Shown here: piece after piece, positions 27,901-42,900 of the stretch
How the letters are laid out: each line of letters opens with the position of its first letter
How positions within the stretch are numbered: position 1 is the stretch's first letter
Assembly: GCA_916610825.1 (NCBI GenBank)
Contig: CAKAJK010000008.1
Coordinates: 62,001 to 126,000 of the forward strand
Source of the DNA: Haliclystus octoradiatus
Taxonomy: Eukaryota; Cnidaria; Staurozoa; Stauromedusae; Haliclystidae
DNA: 64,000 nucleotides
Reading direction: 5' to 3'
Made by a program: the position numbers and the translations under genes
The notes under the pieces: generated by a model
The model's database searches: none
Told to the model about the DNA's origin: nothing
Seen by the model: the letters and a program-made list of their open reading frames with translations, nothing else

Positions 27901-30900
27901 TTGACGTACAAAACTTTGTTAAATTTCGAAATTTCAAAACTGTGCATTTTAAACTTTTGAGAACAATATTCTTTTTCAGAATTTTGCACTGATTCCAAAT
28001 ATACTATTGGTGAAATGATTGCTCAACTATAACTCGAGTAATTCGTGTTTGAAGATTTCCTTTGTTTAAAGTTGAAAATTTGAAACTGTAAAATAGAAGT
28101 TTTGAATACAATATTCTTGTTCAGAATTTTTCACTGATTCCAAATATACTATTTGTGAAACGATTACGCCATTATAACTCGAGAAATTCTTGTTTTAGTT
28201 TGACGTACAAAACTTTGTTAAAATTCGAAATTTCAAAACTGTACATTTTAAAATTTTGAGAACATTATTCTTGTTCACAATTTTGCACTGATTCCAAATA
28301 TACTATTGGTGAAATGATTGCTCAACTATAACTCGAGTAATTCGTGTTTGAAGATTTCCTTTGTTTAAAGTTGAAAATTTGAAACTGTAAAATAGAAGTT
28401 TTGAATACAATATTCTTGTTCAGAATTTTTCACTGATTCCAAATATACTATTTGTGAAACGATTACGCCATTATAACTCGAGAAATTCTTGTTTTAGTTT
28501 GACGTACAAAACTTTGTTAAAATTCGAAATTTCAAAACTGTACATTTTAAAATTTTGAGAACATTATTCTTGTTCAGAATTTTGCACTGATTCCAAACAT
28601 CCTATTTGTGAAATGATTGCTCAACTATAACTCGAGTAATTCGTGTTTGAAGATTTCCTTTGTTAAAAGTTGAAAATTTGAAACTGTAAAATGGAAGTTT
28701 TGAAAACAATATTCTTGTTCAGAATTTTTCACTGATTCCAAATATACTATTTGTGAAACGATTACGCCATTATAACTCGAGAAATTGTTGTTTTAGTTTG
28801 ACGTACAAAACTTTGTTAAATTTCGAAATTTCAAAACTGTGCATTGTAAACTTTTGAGAACAATATTCTTGTTCAGAATTTTGCACTGATTCCAAATATA
28901 CTATTTGTGAAATGATTGCTCAACTATAACTCGAGTAATTCGTGTTTGAAGATTTCCTTTGTTTAAAGTTGAAAATTTGAAACTGTAAAATAGAAGTTTT
29001 GAATACAATATTCTTGTTCAGAATTTTTCACTGATTCCAAATATACTATTTGTGAAACGATTACGCCATTATAACTCGAGAAATTCTTGTTTTAGTTTGA
29101 CGTACAAAACTTTGTTAAAATTCGAAATTTCAAAACTGTACATTTTAAAATTTTGAGAACATTATTCTTGTTCAGAATTTTGCACTGATTCCAAACATCC
29201 TATTTGTGAAATGATTGCTCAACTATAACTCGAGTAATTCGTGTTTGAAGATTTCCTTTGTTAAAAGTTGAAAATTTGAAACTGTAAAATGGAAGTTTTG
29301 AAAACAATATTCTTGTTCAGAATTTTTCACTGATTCCAAATATACTATTTGTGAAACGATTACGCCATTATAACTCGAGAAATTGTTGTTTTAGTTTGAC
29401 GTACAAAACTTTGTTAAATTTCTAAATTTCAAAACTGTGCATTTTAAACTTTTGAGAACAATATTCTTGTTCAGAATTTTGCACTGATTCCAAATATACT
29501 ATTTGTGAAATGATTGCTCAACTATAACTCGAGTAATTCGTGTTTGAAGATTTCCTTTGTTTAAAGTTGAAAATTTGAAAGTGTAAAATAGAAGTTTTGA
29601 ATACAATATTCTTGTTCAGAATTTTTCACTGATTCCAAATATACTATTTGTGAAACGATTACGCCATTATAACTCGAGAAATTGTTGTTTTAGTTTGACG
29701 TACAAAACTTTGTTAAATTTCGAAATTTCAAAACTGTGCATTTTAAACTTTTGAGAACAATATTCTTGTTCAGAATTTTGCACTGATTCCAAATATACTA
29801 TTTGTGAAATGATTGCTCAACTATAACTCGAGTAATTCGTGTTTGAAGATTTCCTTTGTTTAAAGTTGAAAATTTGAAAGTGTAAAATAGAAGTTTTGAA
29901 TACAATATTCTTGTTCAGAATTTTTCACTGATTCCAAATATACTATTTCTGAAACGATTACGCCATTATAACTCGAGAAATTCTTGTTTTAGTTTGACGT
30001 ACAAAACTTTGTTAAAATTCGAAATTTCAAAACTGTACATTTTAAAATTTTGAGAACATTATTCTTGTTTAGAATTTTGCACTGATTCCAAACATCCTAT
30101 TTGTGAAATGATTGCTCAACTATAACTCGAGTAATTCGTGTTTGAAGATTTCCTTTGTTAAAAGTTGAAAATTTGAAACTGTAAAATAGAAGTTTTAAAA
30201 ACAATATTCTTGTTCAGAATTTTTCACTGATTCCAAATATACTATTTGTGAAACGATTACGCCATTATAACTCGAGAAATTGTTGTTTTAGTTTGACGTA
30301 CAAAACTTTGTTAAATTTCGAAATTTCAAAACTGTGCATTTTAAACTTTTGAGAACAATATTCTTTTTCAGAATTTTGCACTGATTCCAAATATACTATT
30401 GGTGAAATGATTGCTCAACTATAACTCGAGTAATTCGTGTTTGAAGATTTCCTTTGTTTAAAGTTGAAAATTTGAAACTGTAAAATAGAAGTTTTGAATA
30501 CAATATTCTTGTTCAGAATTTTTCACTGATTCCAAATATACTATTTGTGAAACGATTACGCCATTATAACTCGAGAAATTGTTGTTTTAGTTTGACGTAC
30601 AAAACTTTGTTAAAATTCGAAATTTCAAAACTGTACATTTTAAAATTTTGAGAACATTATTCTTGTTTAGAATTTTGCACTGATTCCAAACATCCTATTT
30701 GTGAAATGATTGCTCAACTATAACTCGAGTAATTCGTGTTTGAAGATTTCCTTTTTTAAAAGTTGAAAATTTGAAATTACGCCATTATAACTCGAGAAAT
30801 TGTTGTTTTAGTTTGACGTACAAAACTTTGTTAAATTTCGAAATTTCAAAACTGTGCATTTTAAACTTTTGAGAACAATATTCTTGTTCAGAATTTTGCA

Positions 30901-32199
30901 CTGATTCCAAATATACTATTTGTGAAATGATTGCTCAACTATAACTCGAGTAATTCGTGTTTGAAGATTTCCTTTGTTTAAAGTTGAAAATTTGAAACTG
31001 TAAAATAGAAGTTTTGAATACAATATTCTTGTTCAGAATTTTTCACTGATTCCAAATATACTATTTGTGAAACGATTACGCCATTATAACTCGAGAAATT
31101 GTTGTTTTAGTTTGACGTACAAAACTTTGTTAAATTTCGAAATTTCAAAACTGTGCATTTTAAACTTTTGAGAACAATATTCTTGTTCAGAATTTTGCAC
31201 TGATTCCAAATATACTATTTGTGAAATGATTGCTCAACTATAACTCGAGTAATTCGTGTTTGAAGATTTCCTTTGTTTAAAGTTGAAAATTTGAAAGTGT
31301 AAAATAGAAGTTTTGAATACAATATTCTTGTTCAGAATTTTTCACTGATTCCAAATATACTATTTGTGAAACGATTACGCCATTATAACTCGAGAAATTG
31401 TTGTTTTAGTTTGACGTACAAAACTTTGTTAAATTTCGAAATTTCAAAACTGTGCATTTTAAACTTTTGAGAACAATATTCTTGTTCAGAATTTTGCACT
31501 GATTCCAAATATACTATTTGTGAAATGATTGCTCAACTATAACTCGAGTAATTCGTGTTTGAAGATTTCCTTTGTTTAAAGTTGAAAATTTGAAAGTGTA
31601 AAATAGAAGTTTTGAATACAATATTCTTGTTCAGAATTTTTCACTGATTCCAAATATACTATTTCTGAAACGATTACGCCATTATAACTCGAGAAATTCT
31701 TGTTTTAGTTTGACGTACAAAACTTTGTTAAAATTCGAAATTTCAAAACTGTACATTTTAAAATTTTGAGAACATTATTCTTGTTTAGAATTTTGCACTG
31801 ATTCCAAACATCCTATTTGTGAAATGATTGCTCAACTATAACTCGAGTAATTCGTGTTTGAAGATTTCCTTTGTTAAAAGTTGAAAATTTGAAACTGTAA
31901 AATAGAAGTTTTAAAAACAATATTCTTGTTCAGAATTTTTCACTGATTCCAAATATACTATTTGTGAAACGATTACGCCATTATAACTCGAGAAATTGTT
32001 GTTTTAGTTTGACGTACAAAACTTTGTTAAATTTCGAAATTTCAAAACTGTGCATTTTAAACTTTTGAGAACAATATTCTTTTTCAGAATTTTGCACTGA
32101 TTCCAAATATACTATTGGTGAAATGATTGCTCAACTATAACTCGAGTAATTCGTGTTTGAAGATTTCCTTTGTTTAAAGTTGAAAATTTGAAACTGTAA

Positions 32200-35100
32200 A
32201 ATAGAAGTTTTGAATACAATATTCTTGTTCAGAATTTTTCACTGATTCCAAATATACTATTTGTGAAACGATTACGCCATTATAACTCGAGAAATTGTTG
32301 TTTTAGTTTGACGTACAAAACTTTGTTAAAATTCGAAATTTCAAAACTGTACATTTTAAAATTTTGAGAACATTATTCTTGTTTAGAATTTTGCACTGAT
32401 TCCAAACATCCTATTTGTGAAATGATTGCTCAACTATAACTCGAGTAATTCGTGTTTGAAGATTTCCTTTTTTAAAAGTTGAAAATTTGAAATTACGCCA
32501 TTATAACTCGAGAAATTGTTGTTTTAGTTTGACGTACAAAACTTTGTTAAATTTCGAAATTTCAAAACTGTGCATTTTAAACTTTTGAGAACAATATTCT
32601 TTTTCAGAATTTTGCACTGATTCCAAATATACTATTGGTGAAATGATTGCTCAACTATAACTCGAGTAATTCGTGTTTGAAGATTTCCTTTGTTTAAAGT
32701 TGAAAATTTGAAACTGTAAAATAGAAGTTTTGAATACAATATTCTTGTTCAGAATTTTTCACTGATTCCAAATATACTATTTGTGAAACGATTACGCCAT
32801 TATAACTCGAGAAATTCTTGTTTTAGTTTGACGTACAAAACTTTGTTAAAATTCGAAATTTCAAAACTGTACATTTTAAAATTTTGAGAACATTATTCTT
32901 GTTCACAATTTTGCACTGATTCCAAATATACTATTGGTGAAATGATTGCTCAACTATAACTCGAGTAATTCGTGTTTGAAGATTTCCTTTGTTTAAAGTT
33001 GAAAATTTGAAACTGTAAAATAGAAGTTTTGAATACAATATTCTTGTTCAGAATTTTTCACTGATTCCAAATATACTATTTGTGAAACGATTACGCCATT
33101 ATAACTCGAGAAATTCTTGTTTTAGTTTGACGTACAAAACTTTGTTAAAATTCGAAATTTCAAAACTGTACATTTTAAAATTTTGAGAACATTATTCTTT
33201 TTCAGAATTTTGCACTGATTCCAAACATCCTATTTGTGAAATGATTGCTCAACTATAACTCGAGTAATTCGTGTTTGAAGATTTCCTTTGTTAAAAGTTG
33301 AAAATTTGAAACTGTAAAATGGAAGTTTTGAAAACAATATTCTTGTTCAGAATTTTTCACTGATTCCAAATATACTATTTGTGAAACGATTACGCCATTA
33401 TAACTCGAGAAATTGTTGTTTTAGTTTGACGTACAAAACTTTGTTAAAATTCGAAATTTCAAAACTGTACATTTTAAAATTTTGAGAACATTATTCTTGT
33501 TTAGAATTTTGCACTGATTCCAAACATCCTATTTGTGAAATGATTGCTCAACTATAACTCGAGTAATTCGTGTTTGAAGATTTCCTTTTTTAAAAGTTGA
33601 AAATTTGAAATTACGCCATTATAACTCGAGAAATTGTTGTTTTAGTTTGACGTACAAAACTTTGTTAAATTTCGAAATTTCAAAACTGTGCATTTTAAAC
33701 TTTTGAGAACAATATTCTTTTTCAGAATTTTGCACTGATTCCAAATATACTATTGGTGAAATGATTGCTCAACTATAACTCGAGTAATTCGTGTTTGAAG
33801 ATTTCCTTTGTTTAAAGTTGAAAATTTGAAACTGTAAAATAGAAGTTTTGAATACAATATTCTTGTTCAGAATTTTTCACTGATTCCAAATATACTATTT
33901 GTGAAACGATTACGCCATTATAACTCGAGAAATTCTTGTTTTAGTTTGACGTACAAAACTTTGTAAAAATTCGAAATTTCAAAACTGTACATTTTAAAAT
34001 TTTGAGAACATTATTCTTGTTCACAATTTTGCACTGATTCCAAATATACTATTGGTGAAATGATTGCTCAACTATAACTCGAGTAATTCGTGTTTGAAGA
34101 TTTCCTTTGTTTAAAGTTGAAAATTTGAAAGTGTAAAATAGAAGTTTTGAATACAATATTCTTGTTCAGAATTTTTCACTGATTCCAAATATACTATTTC
34201 TGAAACGATTACGCCATTATAACTCGAGAAATTCTTGTTTTAGTTTGACGTACAAAACTTTGTTAAAATTCGAAATTTCAAAACTGTACATTTTAAAATT
34301 TTGAGAACATTATTCTTGTTTAGAATTTTGCACTGATTCCAAACATCCTATTTGTGAAATGATTGCTCAACTATAACTCGAGTAATTCGTGTTTGAAGAT
34401 TTCCTTTGTTAAAAGTTGAAAATTTGAAACTGTAAAATAGAAGTTTTAAAAACAATATTCTTGTTCAGAATTTTTCACTGATTCCAAATATACTATTTGT
34501 GAAACGATTACGCCATTATAACTCGAGAAATTGTTGTTTTAGTTTGACGTACAAAACTTTGTTAAATTTCGAAATTTCAAAACTGTGCATTTTAAACTTT
34601 TGAGAACAATATTCTTTTTCAGAATTTTGCACTGATTCCAAATATACTATTGGTGAAATGATTGCTCAACTATAACTCGAGTAATTCGTGTTTGAAGATT
34701 TCCTTTGTTTAAAGTTGAAAATTTGAAACTGTAAAATAGAAGTTTTGAATACAATATTCTTGTTCAGAATTTTTCACTGATTCCAAATATACTATTTGTG
34801 AAACGATTACGCCATTATAACTCGAGAAATTGTTGTTTTAGTTTGACGTACAAAACTTTGTTAAAATTCGAAATTTCAAAACTGTACATTTTAAAATTTT
34901 GAGAACATTATTCTTGTTTAGAATTTTGCACTGATTCCAAACATCCTATTTGTGAAATGATTGCTCAACTATAACTCGAGTAATTCGTGTTTGAAGATTT
35001 CCTTTTTTAAAAGTTGAAAATTTGAAATTACGCCATTATAACTCGAGAAATTGTTGTTTTAGTTTGACGTACAAAACTTTGTTAAATTTCGAAATTTCAA

Positions 35101-38100
35101 AACTGTGCATTTTAAACTTTTGAGAACAATATTCTTTTTCAGAATTTTGCACTGATTCCAAATATACTATTGGTGAAATGATTGCTCAACTATAACTCGA
35201 GTAATTCGTGTTTGAAGATTTCCTTTGTTTAAAGTTGAAAATTTGAAACTGTAAAATAGAAGTTTTGAATACAATATTCTTGTTCAGAATTTTTCACTGA
35301 TTCCAAATATACTATTTGTGAAACGATTACGCCATTATAACTCGAGAAATTCTTGTTTTAGTTTGACGTACAAAACTTTGTTAAAATTCGAAATTTCAAA
35401 ACTGTACATTTTAAAATTTTGAGAACATTATTCTTGTTCACAATTTTGCACTGATTCCAAATATACTATTGGTGAAATGATTGCTCAACTATAACTCGAG
35501 TAATTCGTGTTTGAAGATTTCCTTTGTTTAAAGTTGAAAATTTGAAACTGTAAAATAGAAGTTTTGAATACAATATTCTTGTTCAGACTTTTTCACTGAT
35601 TCCAAATATACTATTTGTGAAACGATTACGCCATTATAACTCGAGAAATTCTTGTTTTAGTTTGACGTACAAAACTTTGTTAAAATTCGAAATTTCAAAA
35701 CTGTACATTTTAAAATTTTGAGAACATTATTCTTTTTCAGAATTTTGCACTGATTCCAAACATCCTATTTGTGAAATGATTGCTCAACTATAACTCGAGT
35801 AATTCGTGTTTGAAGATTTCCTTTGTTAAAAGTTGAAAATTTGAAACTGTAAAATGGAAGTTTTGAAAACAATATTCTTGTTCAGAATTTTTCACTGATT
35901 CCAAATATACTATTTGTGAAACGATTACGCCATTATAACTCGAGAAATTGTTGTTTTAGTTTGACGTACAAAACTTTGTTAAAATTCGAAATTTCAAAAC
36001 TGTACATTTTAAAATTTTGAGAACATTATTCTTGTTTAGAATTTTGCACTGATTCCAAACATCCTATTTGTGAAATGATTGCTCAACTATAACTCGAGTA
36101 ATTCGTGTTTGAAGATTTCCTTTTTTAAAAGTTGAAAATTTGAAATTACGCCATTATAACTCGAGAAATTGTTGTTTTAGTTTGACGTACAAAACTTTGT
36201 TAAATTTCGAAATTTCAAAACTGTGCATTTTAAACTTTTGAGAACAATATTCTTTTTCAGAATTTTGCACTGATTCCAAATATACTATTGGTGAAATGAT
36301 TGCTCAACTATAACTCGAGTAATTCGTGTTTGAAGATTTCCTTTGTTTAAAGTTGAAAATTTGAAACTGTAAAATAGAAGTTTTGAATACAATATTCTTG
36401 TTCAGAATTTTTCACTGATTCCAAATATACTATTTGTGAAACGATTACGCCATTATAACTCGAGAAATTCTTGTTTTAGTTTGACGTACAAAACTTTGTA
36501 AAAATTCGAAATTTCAAAACTGTACATTTTAAAATTTTGAGAACATTATTCTTGTTCACAATTTTGCACTGATTCCAAATATACTATTGGTGAAATGATT
36601 GCTCAACTATAACTCGAGTAATTCGTGTTTGAAGATTTCCTTTGTTTAAAGTTGAAAATTTGAAACTGTAAAATAGAAGTTTTGAATACAATATTCTTGT
36701 TCAGAATTTTTCACTGATTCCAAATATACTATTTGTGAAACGATTACGCCATTATAACTCGAGAAATTCTTGTTTTAGTTTGACGTACAAAACTTTGTTA
36801 AAATTCGAAATTTCAAAACTGTACATTTTAAAATTTTGAGAACATTATTCTTGTTCAGAATTTTGCACTGATTCCAAACATCCTATTTGTGAAATGATTG
36901 CTCAACTATAACTCGAGTAATTCGTGTTTGAAGATTTCCTTTGTTAAAAGTTGAAAATTTGAAACTGTAAAATGGAAGTTTTGAAAACAATATTCTTGTT
37001 CAGAATTTTTCACTGATTCCAAATATACTATTTGTGAAACGATTACGCCATTATAACTCGAGAAATTGTTGTTTTAGTTTGACGTACAAAACTTTGTTAA
37101 ATTTCGAAATTTCAAAACTGTGCATTTTAAACTTTTGAGAACAATATTCTTGTTCAGAATTTTGCACTGATTCCAAATATACTATTTGTGAAATGATTGC
37201 TCAACTATAACTCGAGTAATTCGTGTTTGAAGATTTCCTTTGTTTAAAGTTGAAAATTTGAAAGTGTAAAATAGAAGTTTTGAATACAATATTCTTGTTC
37301 AGAATTTTTCACTGATTCCAAATATACTATTTGTGAAACGATTACGCCATTATAACTCGAGAAATTGTTGTTTTAGTTTGACGTACAAAACTTTGTTAAA
37401 TTTCGAAATTTCAAAACTGTGCATTTTAAACTTTTGAGAACAATATTCTTGTTCAGAATTTTGCACTGATTCCAAATATACTATTTGTGAAATGATTGCT
37501 CAACTATAACTCGAGTAATTCGTGTTTGAAGATTTCCTTTGTTTAAAGTTGAAAATTTGAAAGTGTAAAATAGAAGTTTTGAATACAATATTCTTGTTCA
37601 GAATTTTTCACTGATTCCAAATATACTATTTCTGAAACGATTACGCCATTATAACTCGAGAAATTCTTGTTTTAGTTTGACGTACAAAACTTTGTTAAAA
37701 TTCGAAATTTCAAAACTGTACATTTTAAAATTTTGAGAACATTATTCTTGTTTAGAATTTTGCACTGATTCCAAACATCCTATTTGTGAAATGATTGCTC
37801 AACTATAACTCGAGTAATTCGTGTTTGAAGATTTCCTTTGTTTAAAGTTGAAAATTTGAAAGTGTAAAATAGAAGTTTTGAATACAATATTCTTGTTCAG
37901 AATTTTTCACTGATTCCAAATATACTATTTGTGAAACGATTACGCCATTATAACTCGAGAAATTCTTGTTTTAGTTTGACGTACAAAACTTTGTTAAAAT
38001 TCGAAATTTCAAAACTGTACATTTTAAAATTTTGAGAACATTATTCTTGTTCAGAATTTTGCACTGATTCCAAACATCCTATTTGTGAAATGATTGCTCA

Positions 38101-38200
38101 ACTATAACTCGAGTAATTCGTGTTTGAAGATTTCCTTTGTTAAAAGTTGAAAATTTGAAACTGTAAAATGGAAGTTTTGAAAACAATATTCTTGTTCAGA
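32200..38200 (+). repeat. About 6-kb block, copy 1 of a long-range duplication
   Basis: Hybrid positions 32466, 33584, 35001 and 36119 match 40227, 41345, 42752 and 43870 at offsets of 7,761 then 7,751. The private variant TTTGTAAAAATTCG recurs at 36498 and 44249. Block edges are approximate. Confidence 0.7.
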
Positions 38201-39959
38201 ATTTTTCACTGATTCCAAATATACTATTTGTGAAACGATTACGCCATTATAACTCGAGAAATTGTTGTTTTAGTTTGACGTACAAAACTTTGTTAAATTT
38301 CGAAATTTCAAAACTGTGCATTTTAAACTTTTGAGAACAATATTCTTGTTCAGAATTTTGCACTGATTCCAAATATACTATTTGTGAAATGATTGCTCAA
38401 CTATAACTCGAGTAATTCGTGTTTGAAGATTTCCTTTGTTTAAAGTTGAAAATTTGAAACTGTAAAATAGAAGTTTTGAATACAATATTCTTGTTCAGAA
38501 TTTTTCACTGATTCCAAATATACTATTTGTGAAACGATTACGCCATTATAACTCGAGAAATTCTTGTTTTAGTTTGACGTACAAAACTTTGTTAAAATTC
38601 GAAATTTCAAAACTGTACATTTTAAAATTTTGAGAACATTATTCTTGTTCAGAATTTTGCACTGATTCCAAACATCCTATTTGTGAAATGATTGCTCAAC
38701 TATAACTCGAGTAATTCGTGTTTGAAGATTTCCTTTGTTAAAAGTTGAAAATTTGAAACTGTAAAATGGAAGTTTGGAAAACAATATTCTTGTTCAGAAT
38801 TTTTCACTGATTCCAAATATACTATTTGTGAAACGATTACGCCATTATAACTCGAGAAATTGTTGTTTTAGTTTGACGTACAAAACTTTGTTAAATTTCG
38901 AAATTTCAAAACTGTGCATTTTAAACTTTTGAGAACAATATTCTTGTTCAGAATTTTGCACTGATTCCAAATATACTATTTGTGAAATGATTGCTCAACT
39001 ATAACTCGAGTAATTCGTGTTTGAAGATTTCCTTTGTTTAAAGTTGAAAATTTGAAAGTGTAAAATAGAAGTTTTGAATACAATATTCTTGTTCAGAATT
39101 TTTCACTGATTCCAAATATACTATTTGTGAAACGATTACGCCATTATAACTCGAGAAATTGTTGTTTTAGTTTGACGTACAAAACTTTGTTAAATTTCGA
39201 AATTTCAAAACTGTGCATTTTAAACTTTTGAGAACAATATTCTTGTTCAGAATTTTGCACTGATTCCAAATATACTATTTGTGAAATGATTGCTCAACTA
39301 TAACTCGAGTAATTCGTGTTTGAAGATTTCCTTTGTTTAAAGTTGAAAATTTGAAAGTGTAAAATAGAAGTTTTGAATACAATATTCTTGTTCAGAATTT
39401 TTCACTGATTCCAAATATACTATTTCTGAAACGATTACGCCATTATAACTCGAGAAATTCTTGTTTTAGTTTGACGTACAAAACTTTGTTAAAATTCGAA
39501 ATTTCAAAACTGTACATTTTAAAATTTTGAGAACATTATTCTTGTTTAGAATTTTGCACTGATTCCAAACATCCTATTTGTGAAATGATTGCTCAACTAT
39601 AACTCGAGTAATTCGTGTTTGAAGATTTCCTTTGTTAAAAGTTGAAAATTTGAAACTGTAAAATAGAAGTTTTAAAAACAATATTCTTGTTCAGAATTTT
39701 TCACTGATTCCAAATATACTATTTGTGAAACGATTACGCCATTATAACTCGAGAAATTGTTGTTTTAGTTTGACGTACAAAACTTTGTTAAATTTCGAAA
39801 TTTCAAAACTGTGCATTTTAAACTTTTGAGAACAATATTCTTTTTCAGAATTTTGCACTGATTCCAAATATACTATTGGTGAAATGATTGCTCAACTATA
39901 ACTCGAGTAATTCGTGTTTGAAGATTTCCTTTGTTTAAAGTTGAAAATTTGAAACTGTA

Positions 39960-42900
39960 AAATAGAAGTTTTGAATACAATATTCTTGTTCAGAATTTTT
40001 CACTGATTCCAAATATACTATTTGTGAAACGATTACGCCATTATAACTCGAGAAATTGTTGTTTTAGTTTGACGTACAAAACTTTGTTAAAATTCGAAAT
40101 TTCAAAACTGTACATTTTAAAATTTTGAGAACATTATTCTTGTTTAGAATTTTGCACTGATTCCAAACATCCTATTTGTGAAATGATTGCTCAACTATAA
40201 CTCGAGTAATTCGTGTTTGAAGATTTCCTTTTTTAAAAGTTGAAAATTTGAAATTACGCCATTATAACTCGAGAAATTGTTGTTTTAGTTTGACGTACAA
40301 AACTTTGTTAAATTTCGAAATTTCAAAACTGTGCATTTTAAACTTTTGAGAACAATATTCTTTTTCAGAATTTTGCACTGATTCCAAATATACTATTTGT
40401 GAAATGATTGCTCAACTATAACTCGAGTAATTCGTGTTTGAAGATTTCCTTTGTTTAAAGTTGAAAATTTGAAACTGTAAAATAGAAGTTTTGAATACAA
40501 TATTCTTGTTCAGAATTTTTCACTGATTCCAAATATACTATTTGTGAAACGATTACGCCATTATAACTCGAGAAATTCTTGTTTTAGTTTGACGTACAAA
40601 ACTTTGTTAAAATTCGAAATTTCAAAACTGTACATTTTAAAATTTTGAGAACATTATTCTTGTTCACAATTTTGCACTGATTCCAAATATACTATTGGTG
40701 AAATGATTGCTCAACTATAACTCGAGTAATTCGTGTTTGAAGATTTCCTTTGTTTAAAGTTGAAAATTTGAAACTGTAAAATAGAAGTTTTGAATACAAT
40801 ATTCTTGTTCAGAATTTTTCACTGATTCCAAATATACTATTTGTGAAACGATTACGCCATTATAACTCGAGAAATTCTTGTTTTAGTTTGACGTACAAAA
40901 CTTTGTTAAAATTCGAAATTTCAAAACTGTACATTTTAAAATTTTGAGAACATTATTCTTGTTCAGAATTTTGCACTGATTCCAAACATCCTATTTGTGA
41001 AATGATTGCTCAACTATAACTCGAGTAATTCGTGTTTGAAGATTTCCTTTGTTAAAAGTTGAAAATTTGAAACTGTAAAATGGAAGTTTTGAAAACAATA
41101 TTCTTGTTCAGAATTTTTCACTGATTCCAAATATACTATTTGTGAAACGATTACGCCATTATAACTCGAGAAATTGTTGTTTTAGTTTGACGTACAAAAC
41201 TTTGTTAAAATTCGAAATTTCAAAACTGTACATTTTAAAATTTTGAGAACATTATTCTTGTTTAGAATTTTGCACTGATTCCAAACATCCTATTTGTGAA
41301 ATGATTGCTCAACTATAACTCGAGTAATTCGTGTTTGAAGATTTCCTTTTTTAAAAGTTGAAAATTTGAAATTACGCCATTATAACTCGAGAAATTGTTG
41401 TTTTAGTTTGACGTACAAAACTTTGTTAAATTTCGAAATTTCAAAACTGTGCATTTTAAACTTTTGAGAACAATATTCTTTTTCAGAATTTTGCACTGAT
41501 TCCAAATATACTATTGGTGAAATGATTGCTCAACTATAACTCGAGTAATTCGTGTTTGAAGATTTCCTTTGTTTAAAGTTGAAAATTTGAAACTGTAAAA
41601 TAGAAGTTTTGAATACAATATTCTTGTTCAGAATTTTTCACTGATTCCAAATATACTATTTGTGAAACGATTACGCCATTATAACTCGAGAAATTCTTGT
41701 TTTAGTTTGAGAATAATGTTCTCGAAATTTCAAAACTGTACATTTTAAAATTTTGAGAACATTATTCTTGTTCACAATTTTGCACTGATTCCAAATATAC
41801 TATTGGTGAAATGATTGCTCAACTATAACTCGAGTAATTCGTGTTTGAAGATTTCCTTTGTTTAAAGTTGAAAATTTGAAAGTGTAAAATAGAAGTTTTG
41901 AATACAATATTCTTGTTCAGAATTTTTCACTGATTCCAAATATACTATTTCTGAAACGATTACGCCATTATAACTCGAGAAATTCTTGTTTTAGTTTGAC
42001 GTACAAAACTTTGTTAAAATTCGAAATTTCAAAACTGTACATTTTAAAATTTTGAGAACATTATTCTTGTTTAGAATTTTGCACTGATTCCAAACATCCT
42101 ATTTGTGAAATGATTGCTCAACTATAACTCGAGTAATTCGTGTTTGAAGATTTCCTTTGTTAAAAGTTGAAAATTTGAAACTGTAAAATAGAAGTTTTAA
42201 AAACAATATTCTTGTTCAGAATTTTTCACTGATTCCAAATATACTATTTGTGAAACGATTACGCCATTATAACTCGAGAAATTGTTGTTTTAGTTTGACG
42301 TACAAAACTTTGTTAAATTTCGAAATTTCAAAACTGTGCATTTTAAACTTTTGAGAACAATATTCTTTTTCAGAATTTTGCACTGATTCCAAATATACTA
42401 TTGGTGAAATGATTGCTCAACTATAACTCGAGTAATTCGTGTTTGAAGATTTCCTTTGTTTAAAGTTGAAAATTTGAAACTGTAAAATAGAAGTTTTGAA
42501 TACAATATTCTTGTTCAGAATTTTTCACTGATTCCAAATATACTATTTGTGAAACGATTACGCCATTATAACTCGAGAAATTGTTGTTTTAGTTTGACGT
42601 ACAAAACTTTGTTAAAATTCGAAATTTCAAAACTGTACATTTTAAAATTTTGAGAACATTATTCTTGTTTAGAATTTTGCACTGATTCCAAACATCCTAT
42701 TTGTGAAATGATTGCTCAACTATAACTCGAGTAATTCGTGTTTGAAGATTTCCTTTTTTAAAAGTTGAAAATTTGAAATTACGCCATTATAACTCGAGAA
42801 ATTGTTGTTTTAGTTTGACGTACAAAACTTTGTTAAATTTCGAAATTTCAAAACTGTGCATTTTAAACTTTTGAGAACAATATTCTTTTTCAGAATTTTG

